A stretch of 64,000 bases of DNA from DASXKD01 sp963734725 (GCA_963734725.1 CAVTIX010000009.1:248001-312000), one strand, 5' to 3'; counted from the stretch's first letter, positions 1-9,587 are shown. Notes: generated by a model not told the origin, from the letters alone. Program-made: numbers and translations.

Positions 1-2
1 GG

Positions 3-167
3 CTGAGCGGTGGCACGGGGGCGTACGCCGGGATCAGTGGGCATGGGATCTACCGGCTGAACATCACCTTTGTCGGCGCGCGCAACTCGGCGGGTAAGTG
101 CAGCAACAAGCTGCCACCCACGGCCTTCCAGCAGATCATCAGGGCACAGGGCCCGGTCAGCCTGTAA
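3..167 (+). CDS. C-terminal end of a secreted hypothetical protein (cut by window edge)
   Basis: The frame beginning at base 3 is open from the window edge to a TAA at 165-167 and gives 54 residues, including GAYAGISG, YRLNITF and a final GPVSL. The glycine-rich beta-strand pattern and a lone cysteine resemble the ends of small secreted actinomycete proteins of unknown function. I infer this from composition; the family is not identified. The start and any signal peptide lie outside the window. Confidence 0.55.
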   Translation: MSGGTGAYAGISGHGIYRLNITFVGARNSAGKCSNKLPPTAFQQIIRAQGPVSL

Positions 168-323
168 CGAAACGATGGCCGGCATGCTCAGCAGGCTGAC
201 GGCCCGTTCGAGCCGGGCCATGCCACCCACCTTTGTACCGAGCGCAGGTGAGCACCGGCACCCCGACCGCCTGGCGCACCGCCAGCCGCGGATGCCGGCC
301 CGCCGGGCGGAGTTACCTTGTGG

Positions 324-864
324 CATGGGTGACGCGCCCGGGCCGCAGGATCTCTCACAAGCTCCCATCGTCTGCCCGATCTGCCACCAGGTACACGAAC
401 GCTGCGAGTTCACGGCCGGGTCGGTGTACTGCGCCCGGCCAGACTCCCGGAACCCGCACCATCGCGACCCCGGCCGGGGTCGTACGCGCCGCGGCACGAG
501 CAACGGCCGCCGGGCTGACCGGCGGGGGATGCCGGCGCAGACTCGGGGGGCGAGTAGGCCGGCGACCGTTGCTCGGCAACCCTGTCGGCTACCCGGCCAG
601 GCCGGGACTATGCGTGCTTCAGCAAGGCCCCTCAGGCGCGCGAGGCGGCCTGGCCCGGCAGGTAATGGCCGGGGCGGCGACGGGTCACTCGGCGCCCCCG
701 CCCCGGGTCCCCAGGGGGAATCCGGTTTGCTACCCGGGTGCGCCGGGATTATGCGCAGTTCACCGGGACCCCTCAGACGGCGGGCCTCCTGGCGGGCATG
801 GAATGGCCCGGGGCGGGCGGCGTCCCCCCAGGCGCCCCCGCCCCGGCCTCCTAGGGCCCCGTAG
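324..864 (+). CDS. Possible small Cys-rich protein, doubtful
   Basis: An ATG at 324 opens a frame whose first 50 residues include CPICHQVHERCEF and SVYCARPD, a four-cysteine plus histidine pattern like a zinc ribbon. The remaining 130 residues are arginine/proline-rich low-complexity sequence running through a repeat region and look like read-through. No strong SD precedes the ATG. If real, the gene is probably only the first 50-60 residues followed by a lost stop. It may also be chance coding in very GC-rich DNA. Confidence 0.25.
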
Positions 865-930
865 CCCTCTAGGAGGCATCCGGTCGCTACCCGGGTGCGC
901 CGGGATCATGCGCGGTGGACTCGCTCGCCC
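575..930. repeat. Imperfect direct repeats, about 140-155 bp period
   Basis: Three copies of a segment with the core CTACCCGGGTGCGCCGGGAT (first copy degenerate) occur near 588, 727 and 884. Each core is followed by ATGCG; in the first two copies a GGCCCGG-rich tail follows. The rest of 168-1219 shows no convincing gene apart from the doubtful Cys-rich frame. The function is unknown. Confidence 0.5.
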
Positions 931-1256
931 GATCGCCGGCCGCGGTTGGCCCCGCTTGCGCAGTGCGGCCAGATCACGCCTCCGCTCCCAACAATCACAA
1001 CGTTCAGCCAGACCACATCGTTACGCCGGGCAATGGCGAGCATCGGCAGCCCGTCCCGCCGACCGCCAGGCGCGAGGCTGGGCTGTGAGAAAGCAGCCGC
1101 ACCGAATGATCATTATGACCGGGCAGCTGACGTAAGAACCGGCCACCGACTGCCGTGCCGAACGGCGGCTCGGCGCGCGGTTATTTGGCCTTTCCTCGTT
1201 ACTTAGGCGGGCTGTGATCTGCCCCGAACATTCCGGACAGCGGATTTGTGGTTAAT

Positions 1257-2168
1257 TCACGCTGCGGACTGCCGTTCCAGGTATTCCTCGTGGACTTGCT
1301 GCGGGGTCCGGTACTGTAGCCCGGAGTGCCTGCGCTTGGAGTTGTACCAGAATTCGATGTACCTCACAACGTCGCGGCGCGCGTGCTCCCGGGTAGGATA
1401 CTGGGTCCGGTGGACACGCTCGTTCTTCAATGCGGCGAAGAACGATTCGGCCATCGCATTATCATAGCAGATCCCGGTGCGCCCGACAGACTGCCGAAGG
1501 TTATATTTCCTGAGCGCCCCGGCGAACTGCTGGGACATGTAGTTGCTGCCGCGGTCGGAGTGGAAAATAGCATTCCCGCCGAGAGGATAATTGCGGGCGG
1601 CCATCTCGATAGCCTTCTCGATGAGCGGCGTCTTGTAGTTATCGCCCGTCGCCCACCCGATCACTTCCTTCGTATGGCAGTCGATAACCGTCGCCAAATA
1701 GAGCCAGCCCTGCCACGTCGGAAGGCAGGTGATGTCGCCGACCATTTTCTGGCCGGGCGCGGCGGCGGTGAAGTCCCGCTTCACCAGGTCGGGAATGTCG
1801 TGCTCCTGGCCGTCGCCCTCGGTGAGGCTGAACCGCCACGGCCTCGGCTGGCAGGGCTCCAGGCCCAGCTCGCGCATCACCGACCGCACCAGCTCCGGCC
1901 CGGCCGGCACGCCCCAGGCCACCAGGTCTGTGTGCACGCGCCGGTACCCGTACGTCCCATCCGATTCATCGAATGACTTCTTCACGATCAGGGCGAGTTC
2001 CCCGCGCCTTTTCGCCGTCGCTGATTCCGGCGCGTTCCGCCACCCGTAGAACCCGGACCGTGACACCCCCATCCACCTGCACATTTTCACGATTGACGGC
2101 ACGTGCTCATCACCCGATTCCTGGTAAGCCGCATACTCCGCGTCGATGAACTCGAATTTCTCGGTCAC
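1257..2168 (-). CDS. IS3-family transposase orfB (integrase core, DDE)
   Basis: This 303-aa protein is the catalytic half of an IS3 transposase. It has an N-terminal helix-turn-helix-like part (CRWMGVSRSGFYGWRN) and the HTH_21-like YGYRRVHTDL. The rve core carries the DDE acidic residues in GDITCLP, HSDRGSNY and NAMAESFFAALK. It ends with the usual RRHSGLQYRTP motif. The GTG start at 2168 overlaps the orfA stop (GTGA), which places orfB in the -1 frame relative to orfA. Expression is therefore probably by translational coupling or by -1 frameshifting near the A-rich stretch just upstream. The frame is intact. Confidence 0.9.
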   Translation of the reverse strand: MTEKFEFIDAEYAAYQESGDEHVPSIVKMCRWMGVSRSGFYGWRNAPESATAKRRGELALIVKKSFDESDGTYGYRRVHTDLVAWGVPAGPELVRSVMRELGLEPCQPRPWRFSLTEGDGQEHDIPDLVKRDFTAAAPGQKMVGDITCLPTWQGWLYLATVIDCHTKEVIGWATGDNYKTPLIEKAIEMAARNYPLGGNAIFHSDRGSNYMSQQFAGALRKYNLRQSVGRTGICYDNAMAESFFAALKNERVHRTQYPTREHARRDVVRYIEFWYNSKRRHSGLQYRTPQQVHEEYLERQSAA

Positions 2169-4385
2169 CGATGGTCGCGGGCGAAGTATGCCGCGGCTTT
2201 TTTCAGGAACTCAAGCTCCATCTTCTGTTCCCGGGTTTCCCGTTCGAGCTCGCGCAGCCGCGCGCGCTCATTCACGGTCAGCGGCGGCTCTTCGCCGGCA
2301 TGCTCACGGCGGTAGATGCCCAGTCGGGTCGCCGGGGGCATTTCAGCCCCCGGCTCCCACGGATCGGAGCGTGAACCTCTCGGTTCACTCCGCTCTTCTC
2401 ATCTGACCCATTCGAACGTGCCCGTCCACTTCCAGTGCGCGAAGAGGCGACGGTCACGGGCGACCAGCCCGTCCCACCATTTCTTCACGCGCTTGAACGA
2501 GGCGAGCCGCCGGTACTTCTTGCGGGCCCAGCGCACCAAGTACCCATTGATGCGCTTGAGGAGGGGATGCAGCCGCGACCGGCAGAACCGGCCGTAGTAG
2601 TTCATCCAGCCCCGCACGACCGGGTTGATCTGGCCGGCGAGGTCATCGAGGGTGTGCCTGGTGTGTGCGTGGATCCGCCAGCCGCGGACCTCGCGGCTGA
2701 TCGCCTTCAGGGCCTCCGGGCTGATCGCGGGCGTGAACGCCGTGAACATCACGCCGTTCCTGCTGCGAACGCTGCGGGGGCAGAACCGGTATCCCAGGAA
2801 CGTGAACGACGTGCACCCGAAGGAGCCCCGCCTGTTGTCGTCCCTGCAGAACACGATTTTGGTCTTGGCCGGGTGCAAGCTCAGCCCGACCTCCTCCATC
2901 CTTCCGGCAAGCGCAGCAAGCACCTCTCGGGCCTGCCGCTCAGTCACGCAATGCACCACCGCATCGTCCGCATAACGCTCGAATTCGACCCCCGGGTACT
3001 CCCGGGCGAGCCAGGTGTCGAACGCATAATGCATGAACAAATTGGCGAGGACAGGCGAAACCGCTGACCCTTGCGGGGTTCCGCGTTCCCGCCCGGCCAG
3101 GGTGCCGCCGGGCAGCGCCATCGGCGCCTTCAGCCACCGTTTCACATACAGCACTACCCAGCGCTGGGCAGCAGTGACGTTAGCCTCCACCGCCCTGACC
3201 ATGAGATCATGATCCACGGAGTCGAAGAATTTCCGGACATCCAGATCTATTACCCAGTTCTTCTTCTGGCACCGCAGCCTGCATGCCGCGACCGCGTCCA
3301 GCGCCGAACGCCGGGGCCGGTACCCATAGGAGTCGGGATGGAAAATTGACTCCGTCCGTGGCTCCAGCGCCAGCGCCGCTACTGTCTGCGCGATGCGATC
3401 CGCGACAGTGGGCACCCCGAGGACCCTCGTCCCGCCGCCATTCGGCTTCGGGATTTCCACGGCCTTCACCGGCGGCGGGAAGTACGTCCCCGACGACATC
3501 CGATTCCAGATCCGGTAAAGATTGTTCTTCAGATCTGTCTCGAACTCGGCGATCGACTGACTGTCCACCCCCGGCGCACCCTTATTAGCCGCAACCCTCT
3601 TATACGCCTCCCACACGAGCTGCTTCGGAATATCAAACGGCTTATCCTCTGGACCTGACTTGCCCACGCGTCTCCTCCCAGGGAAAACCCCGGTTGCTCG
3701 TGCGAACAAACCACAGATGAGCCGGCCCCTTCGCTCCACGCCCATTACAGGCGCTTCCCCACTACTACGAGCCGGTCCGCCAGCGCGTGCCGCGACGGTA
3801 CTCAGCGCCTCCAGTTTCCGCTGTGCAGCGCGCTCCCTCTCACTACCCGCTCACGCAGGCAGCAGTAACGGCACCCGCCTTCCCACGTTCCGCGCAGAAG
3901 CCGCAGACCGGGCTCGCGCCGCCTTCATGCCGGGCACCACCTGGCCAGTAAACGGGTATCCGCCAGGCTCATCCCGGGGCTACTGGGATGCCCCGGTTCC
4001 GATGCCACCTATCTGGTCTCGACACATCAACAGCGGTTCGCTTGCGCTCGCCTTCCCGGTCCCTACCTGACGCGATCACGCGCGCCTTTTCCTCATCGCT
4101 CACCACGACGGTCTTCAGCCAACGCAGCATGAGGCGGCTTGACGCCTCCCCCCGCAGGGCGACGCCGAAGGGCCATCAATCCTTCATCTTCTGCACAGCA
4201 CCGCAATCGGCCACCTGCTATCCCTCAGCGGCCTCCTGCGTTCGTGGCACACCCCAGTTACCGAGGGTGCCTTCGTTGATACCGAGCTCCTTCGCCACCC
4301 TGGCAATCGGACGCGACGTCTCGATCACCATCTTCACGGCTTCATCCTTGAATTCCGGTGAGAAGCTCTTCCTAGGTCGGGGCAA
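2165..4385 (-). CDS. IS3 orfA, two exons separated by a group II intron
   Basis: orfA is split: exon 1 is 4385-4253 and exon 2 is 2322-2165. Exon 1 encodes a helix-turn-helix (SPEFKDEAVKMVIET, then VAKELGINEGTLGNW). Exon 2 encodes the leucine-zipper part (YRREHAGEEPPLTVNE, then LEFLKKAAAYFARDHR). Joining the exons at these junctions restores one 96-aa frame reading LGNW-VGIYRREHAG, which is normal length for the family. The TTG start at 4385 has GAAAGG upstream. OrfA binds the element ends and, fused or coupled to OrfB, makes the active transposase. Unspliced RNA would give only a truncated peptide, so transposition should depend on intron splicing. Confidence 0.8.
2325..2398 (-). ncRNA. Group II intron domains V and VI
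   Basis: Just after the maturase stop, the minus strand holds a hairpin with arms GAGCGGAGTGAACC and GGTTCACGCTCCG around a GAGA tetraloop (about 2362-2396). This is the catalytic domain V with its AGC triad. A second stem, GCCGGGGGC paired with GCCCCCGGC (about 2332-2356), is domain VI. The branch-point adenosine is expected in the A-rich part of this stem. The intron ends eight bases further on. Confidence 0.8.
2399..3745 (-). CDS. ltrA: Group II intron reverse transcriptase/maturase
   Basis: The 448-aa product has the order expected of group II intron proteins. The reverse transcriptase fingers and palm begin near residue 40 (KQLVWEAYKRV, KGAPGVD), with IPKPNG and FHPDSYGYRP. The catalytic YADD lies near residue 257 and GTPQGSAVSPVLANL just before it. 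A maturase thumb domain follows (GWMNYYGRFCRS, RWARKKYRRL). No C-terminal HNH endonuclease is present, so mobility probably uses pre-nicked DNA such as replication forks. The protein helps its host RNA fold and splice and copies it into DNA. An alternative start lies about 25 residues in. The frame is intact, so the intron may still be active. Confidence 0.92.
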   Translation of the reverse strand: MGVERRGRLICGLFARATGVFPGRRRVGKSGPEDKPFDIPKQLVWEAYKRVAANKGAPGVDSQSIAEFETDLKNNLYRIWNRMSSGTYFPPPVKAVEIPKPNGGGTRVLGVPTVADRIAQTVAALALEPRTESIFHPDSYGYRPRRSALDAVAACRLRCQKKNWVIDLDVRKFFDSVDHDLMVRAVEANVTAAQRWVVLYVKRWLKAPMALPGGTLAGRERGTPQGSAVSPVLANLFMHYAFDTWLAREYPGVEFERYADDAVVHCVTERQAREVLAALAGRMEEVGLSLHPAKTKIVFCRDDNRRGSFGCTSFTFLGYRFCPRSVRSRNGVMFTAFTPAISPEALKAISREVRGWRIHAHTRHTLDDLAGQINPVVRGWMNYYGRFCRSRLHPLLKRINGYLVRWARKKYRRLASFKRVKKWWDGLVARDRRLFAHWKWTGTFEWVR

Positions 4386-4450
4386 CTATTTCACCTTTCC
4401 AGACGGCCCATCCTATTGGATGGACTGTCCGGAAGGCTCGGGGCACCTCA

Positions 4451-6197
4451 CTGTTGCGGAATCGCCGGACGGCTGGTGGGCTGGCGGTTGGTGGGCTGGC
4501 GTGGCGGGCATCGTGGGGTGGGTCAGGCTGGCAGTGCGGCCAGGGCCTGGGTGGTGAGGTGGCCGCTGGTGATGGCTTTGAACAGGTTGTGCACAGTGGC
4601 GGCGAAGGCCCATTCGGCGGCGGCTTTGGTTTTGCCGCGAACTGATAGCTGGCGCAGGCGCATGTTCTGCTTGATGTGGCCGTGGGGGGTTTCGGCGATA
4701 TGGCTGCGCCGGTGGTAGGCGGCGAGGCCGTCTGCGGTCGTCAGCCGCCCGGCCATCGCCACGGTGGCGGGCCCGGCCCGTTCCCGGCCAGCTGCCGCGC
4801 TACCGCGGGCGGCTTTCCCCAGGTCGCAGAGCTTGCCGACCGCGATCAGCCGGTCTGGTCCGCTGGTGGTGAGGTTGGCTTCCGAGCAGTACCCGGCATC
4901 GGCCAGCACCAGGCCGATGCCACTGCCCTTGCCGGGCCCGGCGGCGGGGCAGCTGGCGCCGATGAGAGCGGCCGCCTGTTCAGCCTGACCGAGCATCGGC
5001 CGGGACCACTGGTAATCAACCGGGTCATTGGTGAGTTCGGCGGCGATGATCAGCCCGTCCTCGCTGGCCACGTTCTGAGCGTTATAGCCCTGCACGAACC
5101 CGCCGCCGCGGACCGGCATCAGCCGCGAGTCCGGGCCGGTGATGTTGCGCACCGGCCCGGGCCCCTTGCGGGCCTTCTCCCGCCCGGCGGCCCGCCGGGC
5201 GGCCGCGGCCGCCCGGCTCCGTGCCTTCTCTACTTTGGCTGCGGCCCGCCGGACCCGGCAGCAGTCCTCGATCCCCGCCTGCCGCCCCCGCGGGGGCTCC
5301 CCCCCAGCACGGCGGTCTTCCAGCTCGGCCAGCTGGGCGGCACGGGCAGCGCGGGCGCGGGCCAGGTTCTCCTCAGCCAGCGCCACCGCCGCCGAGTCCG
5401 GGGAGCAGCCGGTCCGCTGCCCTGCCCGCTGCCGGGCACCGAACTCCTCTGCCTTTTCCGCCTCCGCCTTTCGGCTGCTTCCCGCTCCGCTTGCAGGCTG
5501 GCCAGCGCCGCACGAATCCGCTCATCCCGGCTGCGCGGCCGCCACACCTCCTCCGGCACCTCATCCCCGCGTGCCTCGCCGAACAGCCCATCCTCCGCGG
5601 CGTCGGTCTCAGCGTGCCGGGCCGCGATGTCCCGGGCGAGCTGGGCCAGCTTGCCCTCGCTGCGGCTGGCGGCCTTGGACGCCGATCTTCATCCCATCCA
5701 GCGCCACCACCCCCAGCCTGCCGATGCCCAGTCGCGCACACAGCCGCAGCACCTCAGCGAAAAACATCGGAACCGCCTCAGCGAACCCGGCCCGGAACCG
5801 GGCGATCGTGACGTGATCGGGCAGGTTCTGCGCGCAGATCAGCCGGAACGCCACATCGGTGCCGCACAACTGCTCCATCCGCCGCGAACTGGTCACCCCG
5901 TGCGCATAAGCCCACACCAGCACCCCCAGCAGCATGTCCGGGTCATATCCCGCCGCGCCCGCGCCCCCCGTGCGCCGGGCGGCATGGAACGCCGAGGTAT
6001 CCAGGTGCTGCTCCACCACCCTGATCACCAGCTACACCGGATGACCGGGCGGCAGCCACTCCCGCATATCCGGCGGAAACAAAAACACCTGCTCACGGTC
6101 CACCGGCCGGTACCCCTTCGCCATCCCACGACCATCCCAAACGATCATGAACCACACCGAAAGGCACGCCGCGCCAAGCCAAGCGATTCTGCAACAG
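4451..6197 (-). mobile_element. Decayed IS1182-like insertion sequence
   Basis: Inverted repeats of 15 bp with one mismatch lie at 4451-4465 (CTGTTGCGGAATCGC) and, reversed, at 6183-6197. They enclose about 1.75 kb containing one transposase pseudogene on the minus strand. The left end is only 5 bp (CCTCA) from the end of the neighbouring IS3 element. No clear target duplication is seen. Confidence 0.65.
4523..6124 (-). pseudogene. IS1182-family transposase, broken by a nonsense codon and frameshifts
   Basis: Decaying frames together spell a DUF772/DDE transposase. The start is MAKGYRPVDREQVFLFPP at 6124. The middle (ARRTGGAGAAGYDPDMLLGV, VALDGMKIG) lies between 6028 and 5640. The catalytic C-terminal part, with GYNAQNV, LADAGYCSEANL and HIAETPHGHIKQNMRLRQ, lies between about 5380 and 4523. 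After GHPV the expected W-L reads TAG-CTG near 6032, a TGG to TAG change. At least two frame changes follow between 5740 and 5370, in the arginine/alanine-rich linker. The active protein cannot be made. Confidence 0.8.
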
Positions 6198-6682
6198 CCC
6201 GTAGGGTGATGTGATCGAGCAAAGCAGCCCGGGGGGCGAGCCTGGGCTGGCCCGGCGCGACCAGTCTGCCGGGGGTTGCCGTCGCTCGCAGGCCGAGGTA
6301 CCGCAGCCCGCCCCTCCATGCCGGCCACCGAGCGCGCTGTCTGCGGCATAGCGGGCAACGGAGTTAGGTCAGGCCGTCGATATTCACCGACGAGCGCCGT
6401 CCTGGAAGATCTGTGCACCTACGCGGCCATGAACTGTGAGAATGCCGCCCGGGCGCTCTTGTGGGCAAGCTGGAACTCGTCGTCTGATTGTCCCGCGCCC
6501 GCCGAACGCCCTCGATGCCGCGCCCCATGGCCTGGCGATGCGGCGCCGCGGCCCAGCATCGCATCACCACACAGGAACAGCCTCACCAACCCCGCGGCCA
6601 TGCCATCCACTGTTCCCGTCTGGGGGGTGAGAGCCAGAACGCATTCCGCAGCCACCTACTGCGGGATGGCGGCGACGCGGTA
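6198..6682. other. Intergenic, no gene seen
   Basis: The region between the decayed IS and the next gene has long frames on both strands. None shows recognisable domains, SD signals or codon-position bias. I see nothing that can be supported here. Confidence 0.5.
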
Positions 6683-7297
6683 TCAGAGCACCGAGAAGCC
6701 CGCCGGAAGGCCCGGTCGGCCGGTGGCCGCGAGCAGCAGCGGCCCGGCGAGGCCGTGTGCGAGGGCGAGGCTGGTGACCACGTGGAGTGCCTGCGCCGCA
6801 GCGGCGGCAGGGACGTCCGGCGGCACACCGAGCGCCGTGGCGAGGTCAGCGGTGTGGACGGCCAGCTCGAACGTGCGCGTGGGAAGGTAGTCGCCCAGCC
6901 GCATGCCGCCCGCGATGGTCGTCACCAGCTCCGTGTCGTCCTGGGTATCGACGAGCGCAATCACGCGTGCGGCGATCTCCGCGACGGCGGCCGCGGGATC
7001 GCTGCCCAAAGCGGTCCCGGCGTCGCGTCCGCGCGCCGCGACAGCCGCATCGGCGGCCGCCGCGCGCGTCGCCCGGAAGTAGTCGGTGGCGGAGGCGACG
7101 TCGATGGCCGCAGCAGGACGAAGCAGGTATGCCTCGACCGTCACCAGGGAACGGCTCGTGTGGCCGACGAGCGCGCGCACGTCCCACTCGCCCAGGCCAG
7201 GCCGGTCCCACCGGTCACCGACGAGGGCGGCCGTGCGAACGAACCAGTCCGCGGCGTCGGTGAACGCCCGGCGCGAGTTATCCCACGACAAGACCAT
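6683..7297 (-). CDS. Mycothiol-dependent maleylpyruvate isomerase-like (DinB-fold) protein
   Basis: The 204-aa product begins with the helical MDMPI N-terminal pattern (TDAADWFVRTAALV, GEWDVRALVGHTSRSL) and has a later conserved RTFELAVHTADLATALG. The invariant histidines in GHT, ELAVH and ADL contexts fit the metal-binding DinB/mycothiol-dependent fold. Such proteins bind a divalent metal and use mycothiol as thiol cofactor, but the substrate of this one is unknown. Length is normal for the TIGR03083/TIGR03086-type families. The gene stands alone. Confidence 0.8.
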   Translation of the reverse strand: MVLSWDNSRRAFTDAADWFVRTAALVGDRWDRPGLGEWDVRALVGHTSRSLVTVEAYLLRPAAAIDVASATDYFRATRAAAADAAVAARGRDAGTALGSDPAAAVAEIAARVIALVDTQDDTELVTTIAGGMRLGDYLPTRTFELAVHTADLATALGVPPDVPAAAAAQALHVVTSLALAHGLAGPLLLAATGRPGLPAGFSVL

Positions 7298-7468
7298 GCA
7301 CCCGAGGCTAGACCCGTCGCGAGCGCGCCCACGACCCGCTCATGCCCCACTCACAACCGCCGCCCCGCATGCCACACCTCGCCGTGATCGTGTCGCGCAC
7401 AGGCACCGCCTTGATCGCGGCATGACAGCGCATTGCGCGCGAGCGAAGATGTCGGGGAAGATCGCTGC

Positions 7469-7831
7469 GTGACAGGACGGGTTGAGAACGCGGTCCGTGA
7501 GTCCGTTTCGCCCGGAGAACTACTTCCTACTCCCACCGGGCGCGGACGATTCAAGGTCGACCGCTATACCCCCGAAGGGCTGGTGCTCCTTCTTGGCACG
7601 AAGGAAGCTTGGACACCGTTGCCCTGGCGAGCCATGGAGGGAGTTCCCGACCTCCTGCGCGGCCGGGATTGGGTGGCTATTGGCAGCCTGTATTCGACGG
7701 ACAGCCAGCCAGGCAGTCTGGATGAGTACCTGAAGTCTTTCCTTAAGCGGGCTACCGCTGGCTGGGTCGCTGTTGTGCCAGTGAGGCTCCGCCTCGGACC
7801 GCCAAGTCAGCTGGCTGACCTGCGTGAATAG
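7469..7831 (+). CDS. Conserved actinobacterial hypothetical protein, probably altered C-terminus
   Basis: I place the start at the GTG at 7469, seven bases after GGGGAAG, giving 120 aa. The central part (EGLVLLLGTKEAWTPLPW, DLLRGRDWVAIGS, SLDEYLKSFLKRATAGWVA) looks like a compact conserved domain seen in actinomycetes. From about residue 103 the sequence turns into an unrelated, leucine/proline-rich tail, which may reflect a late frameshift. No function is known to me. No neighbour suggests a role. Confidence 0.6.
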   Translation: MTGRVENAVRESVSPGELLPTPTGRGRFKVDRYTPEGLVLLLGTKEAWTPLPWRAMEGVPDLLRGRDWVAIGSLYSTDSQPGSLDEYLKSFLKRATAGWVAVVPVRLRLGPPSQLADLRE

Positions 7832-8634
7832 CGTAACGGTCGAATTGGGCGCAAGCTAACGCAGGACCTGCGGTCAAGATCGGCTGACCGCCGCCGCCCG
7901 CTGCGCCAAGGTCCGGCCGACGTATGCGACCGGTCGTGCCACCCAAAGTGGCTGGTCAGGACTCTGCCTGCAAAATGTGGAGCGGACGTCTTCGACGGTA
8001 CGCCCCCCGAAAACTTGACTCAAGTGTGCAGAAGTTGGGGACCGAGGATCGCTAGAGCGCGCCGGGGTCTTGGCGATAGACCGCTCGCGGCCTGCTCGCG
8101 TCAAACTACGCTCAGGCTGGTAGGCCAGCCGCACTGCATGCGGCAGAGTCGGACGTCGGGCAACGATGCGGTCTGCGCAGATCGCCCCGTTCGGACTCCG
8201 TGGAAGAAGTCTGGCCAGAGGTCGGCTTGCCGCCCGTAACACTTCCTTCAAGATTGTTGGGCGGCTATTTGCGCGGTGACGTTGACCAGCGCTAGTTACA
8301 AAATGTGATTCGGCTTGTGGACCAACGCCGCGCGGATCGCCGAATACGCACTTGGAGGCACGCCCGGCGGGCCAGGCCACCGGGCAGCACAGTAAGTCGT
8401 TTTGCTGGCCGGCCTCAGCCGTGAACACATCCTCCCGGTGCGCTGCCCGGGTTCGGATCCCGCGCGCAGCAGGAGCCCGTCTGTATCCGGCCAGAACCGG
8501 GCGTTGGTTACCCGTGCCGGCCACGGACAGGCCACGCGCGTGACCGCACACAGATCATCCCGTTCGGGCCCAGCGCAGACCGCCGCGCTGGCGATCGGGT
8601 TGCCGCTCCTAACGGCGGATCCGGCACGCTCAGC
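7832..8634. other. Intergenic, degenerate DNA
   Basis: About 800 bp without a supported gene. The final 60 bp (VAAPNGGSGTLSV in the downstream frame) looks like the decayed first part of the following transporter. A TTCGGATCCC loop near 8452 resembles a tRNA T-arm, but no cloverleaf can be drawn around it. Confidence 0.5.
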
Positions 8635-9312
8635 GTGCTGGGCACGCCGAGTCCCTCAGTCACCCCGACGAACCTGCTCTACAACGTGGTCGCCACCCCC
8701 GGAGCGCTCTACCGGTATTGGCGGCAGCACCAGACAGGCGGCCGGCTCGCCCTGGTGCTCATCGGCGGAACCCTGCCCGGAGTCATCGCCGGATCGGTCA
8801 TCCGCGTCGAACTGCTGCCCGGTCCTCGCGTCTTCGACCTGGTAGTGGCTGCCGTTTTGCTGCCACCCGGGCTCTGGCTGGCTCTCACCCGTCCCGCCAA
8901 CCCGGACACGTCAGCCCGCCCAGCCCGGGTGATCCCGGCCCGGTTTCTGGTCATGCTGCCGGCCACGGTGGGATGCGTCGGCGGTATCTACGGCCTCGGC
9001 GGCGGCTCGATCCTGTCACCGATCCTGATCGGTACCGGACGGCGGCCCGCCGAAGTCGCCCCCGCTGCCCTGGCATCCACCTTCGTGACCTCGGTAGCGG
9101 GCGTGGTCACCTTCACCATCTTGTCGATCCACGACCACAGCTCAGTCGCCCCCGACTGGCCCACCGGCGTTGCGCTCGGACTTGGTGGCCTAGCTGGCGG
9201 CTACACCGGCGCCCGCATGCAGTCCCGTCTCCCCGATGCCCTTATCCGCCGCCTGGTCGGCATCCTCGTCATCGCGATCGGCGCCTACTACCTGCGGCCC
9301 GGCCTGGCCTGA
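8635..9312 (+). pseudogene. TauE/SafE family exporter, N-terminally truncated
   Basis: From a GTG at 8635 the frame encodes 225 residues of a TauE/SafE (DUF81) membrane permease. They include GTPSPSVTPTNLLYNVV, the glycine-rich GGIYGLGGGSILSPILIG and the late ALASTFVTSVAGVVTF and YTGARMQSRLP motifs. About six to seven hydrophobic segments are present. The usual first helix and its glycine motif are missing, and upstream sequence cannot be read as a normal N-terminus, so the gene appears truncated by about 30-40 residues. These permeases move sulfonates or related anions; specificity is unknown. A short functional protein from the GTG cannot be excluded. Confidence 0.7.
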
Positions 9313-9587
9313 CTCCCGCTCTGCTCCCCGTCCTCCTCGATACGCGCCGGACCGCAAGAGCCAGGCGTTCGGGATCGCCGCGACAAGCGCCGGACGGAAC
9401 GCCATGGTCGAAGCCGGGACCCCGCTCCCGGCCCGCGCGGCAAGAGGGCTGGCGCGGCTGCCCGGCAGGTGCTGCGAGCTTGTTGTTACCGAGAAGGCTC
9501 TGTTCGGGGCAGTTGTGTGCTGCTTTGATAGTTACGGATGCTTTAGGGCCGGGGATGTGCCTGATCAAGCACGGGGAGGCGAGTGTC

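Larger units (their letters stand above)
2323..4252 (-). mobile_element. Group II intron inserted in IS3 orfA
   Basis: Read on the minus strand, the intron begins GTGTG at 4252, matching the group II 5' consensus GUGYG, and ends AC at 2323, matching the 3' AY rule. It is 1930 nt long. About 500 nt upstream of the maturase gene form the ribozyme domains I-III. The maturase gene lies in the domain IV position. Domains V and VI follow its stop codon directly. Removing exactly this segment restores the orfA frame, which is independent support for both boundaries. Ribozyme class is not assigned; the protein has no visible HNH endonuclease domain. Confidence 0.85.
1220..4445 (-). mobile_element. 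IS3-family insertion sequence carrying a group II intron
   Basis: Imperfect terminal inverted repeats of 21 bp (18 matches) lie at 1220-1240 and 4425-4445. Both begin TGCCCCGA and end TTCCGGACAG, and the TG start is typical of IS3. Inside, on the minus strand, are orfA (split by an intron) and orfB. Without the intron the element is about 1.3 kb, normal for IS3. No identical 3-bp target duplication is visible (ATC at the left, CCT at the right), so flanking DNA may have been lost or rearranged. Confidence 0.85.

Noticed and set aside
1217..4448. 3-bp target duplication for the IS3 element
   Set aside because: The flanking triplets are ATC and CCT, which do not match.
4676..6214. 512-aa plus-strand frame over the decayed IS1182-like element
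   Set aside because: It is low-complexity antisense of the transposase remnant, whose motifs are all on the minus strand.
7874..8551. 225-aa minus-strand frame
   Set aside because: No family, start signal or conserved neighbour; it sits in degenerate intergenic DNA.
8718..9587. Upstream extension of the phosphoesterase frame
   Set aside because: The frame is open but arginine/proline-rich and overlaps the TauE/SafE gene in another frame. The SD at 9573 fits TTG at 9588.
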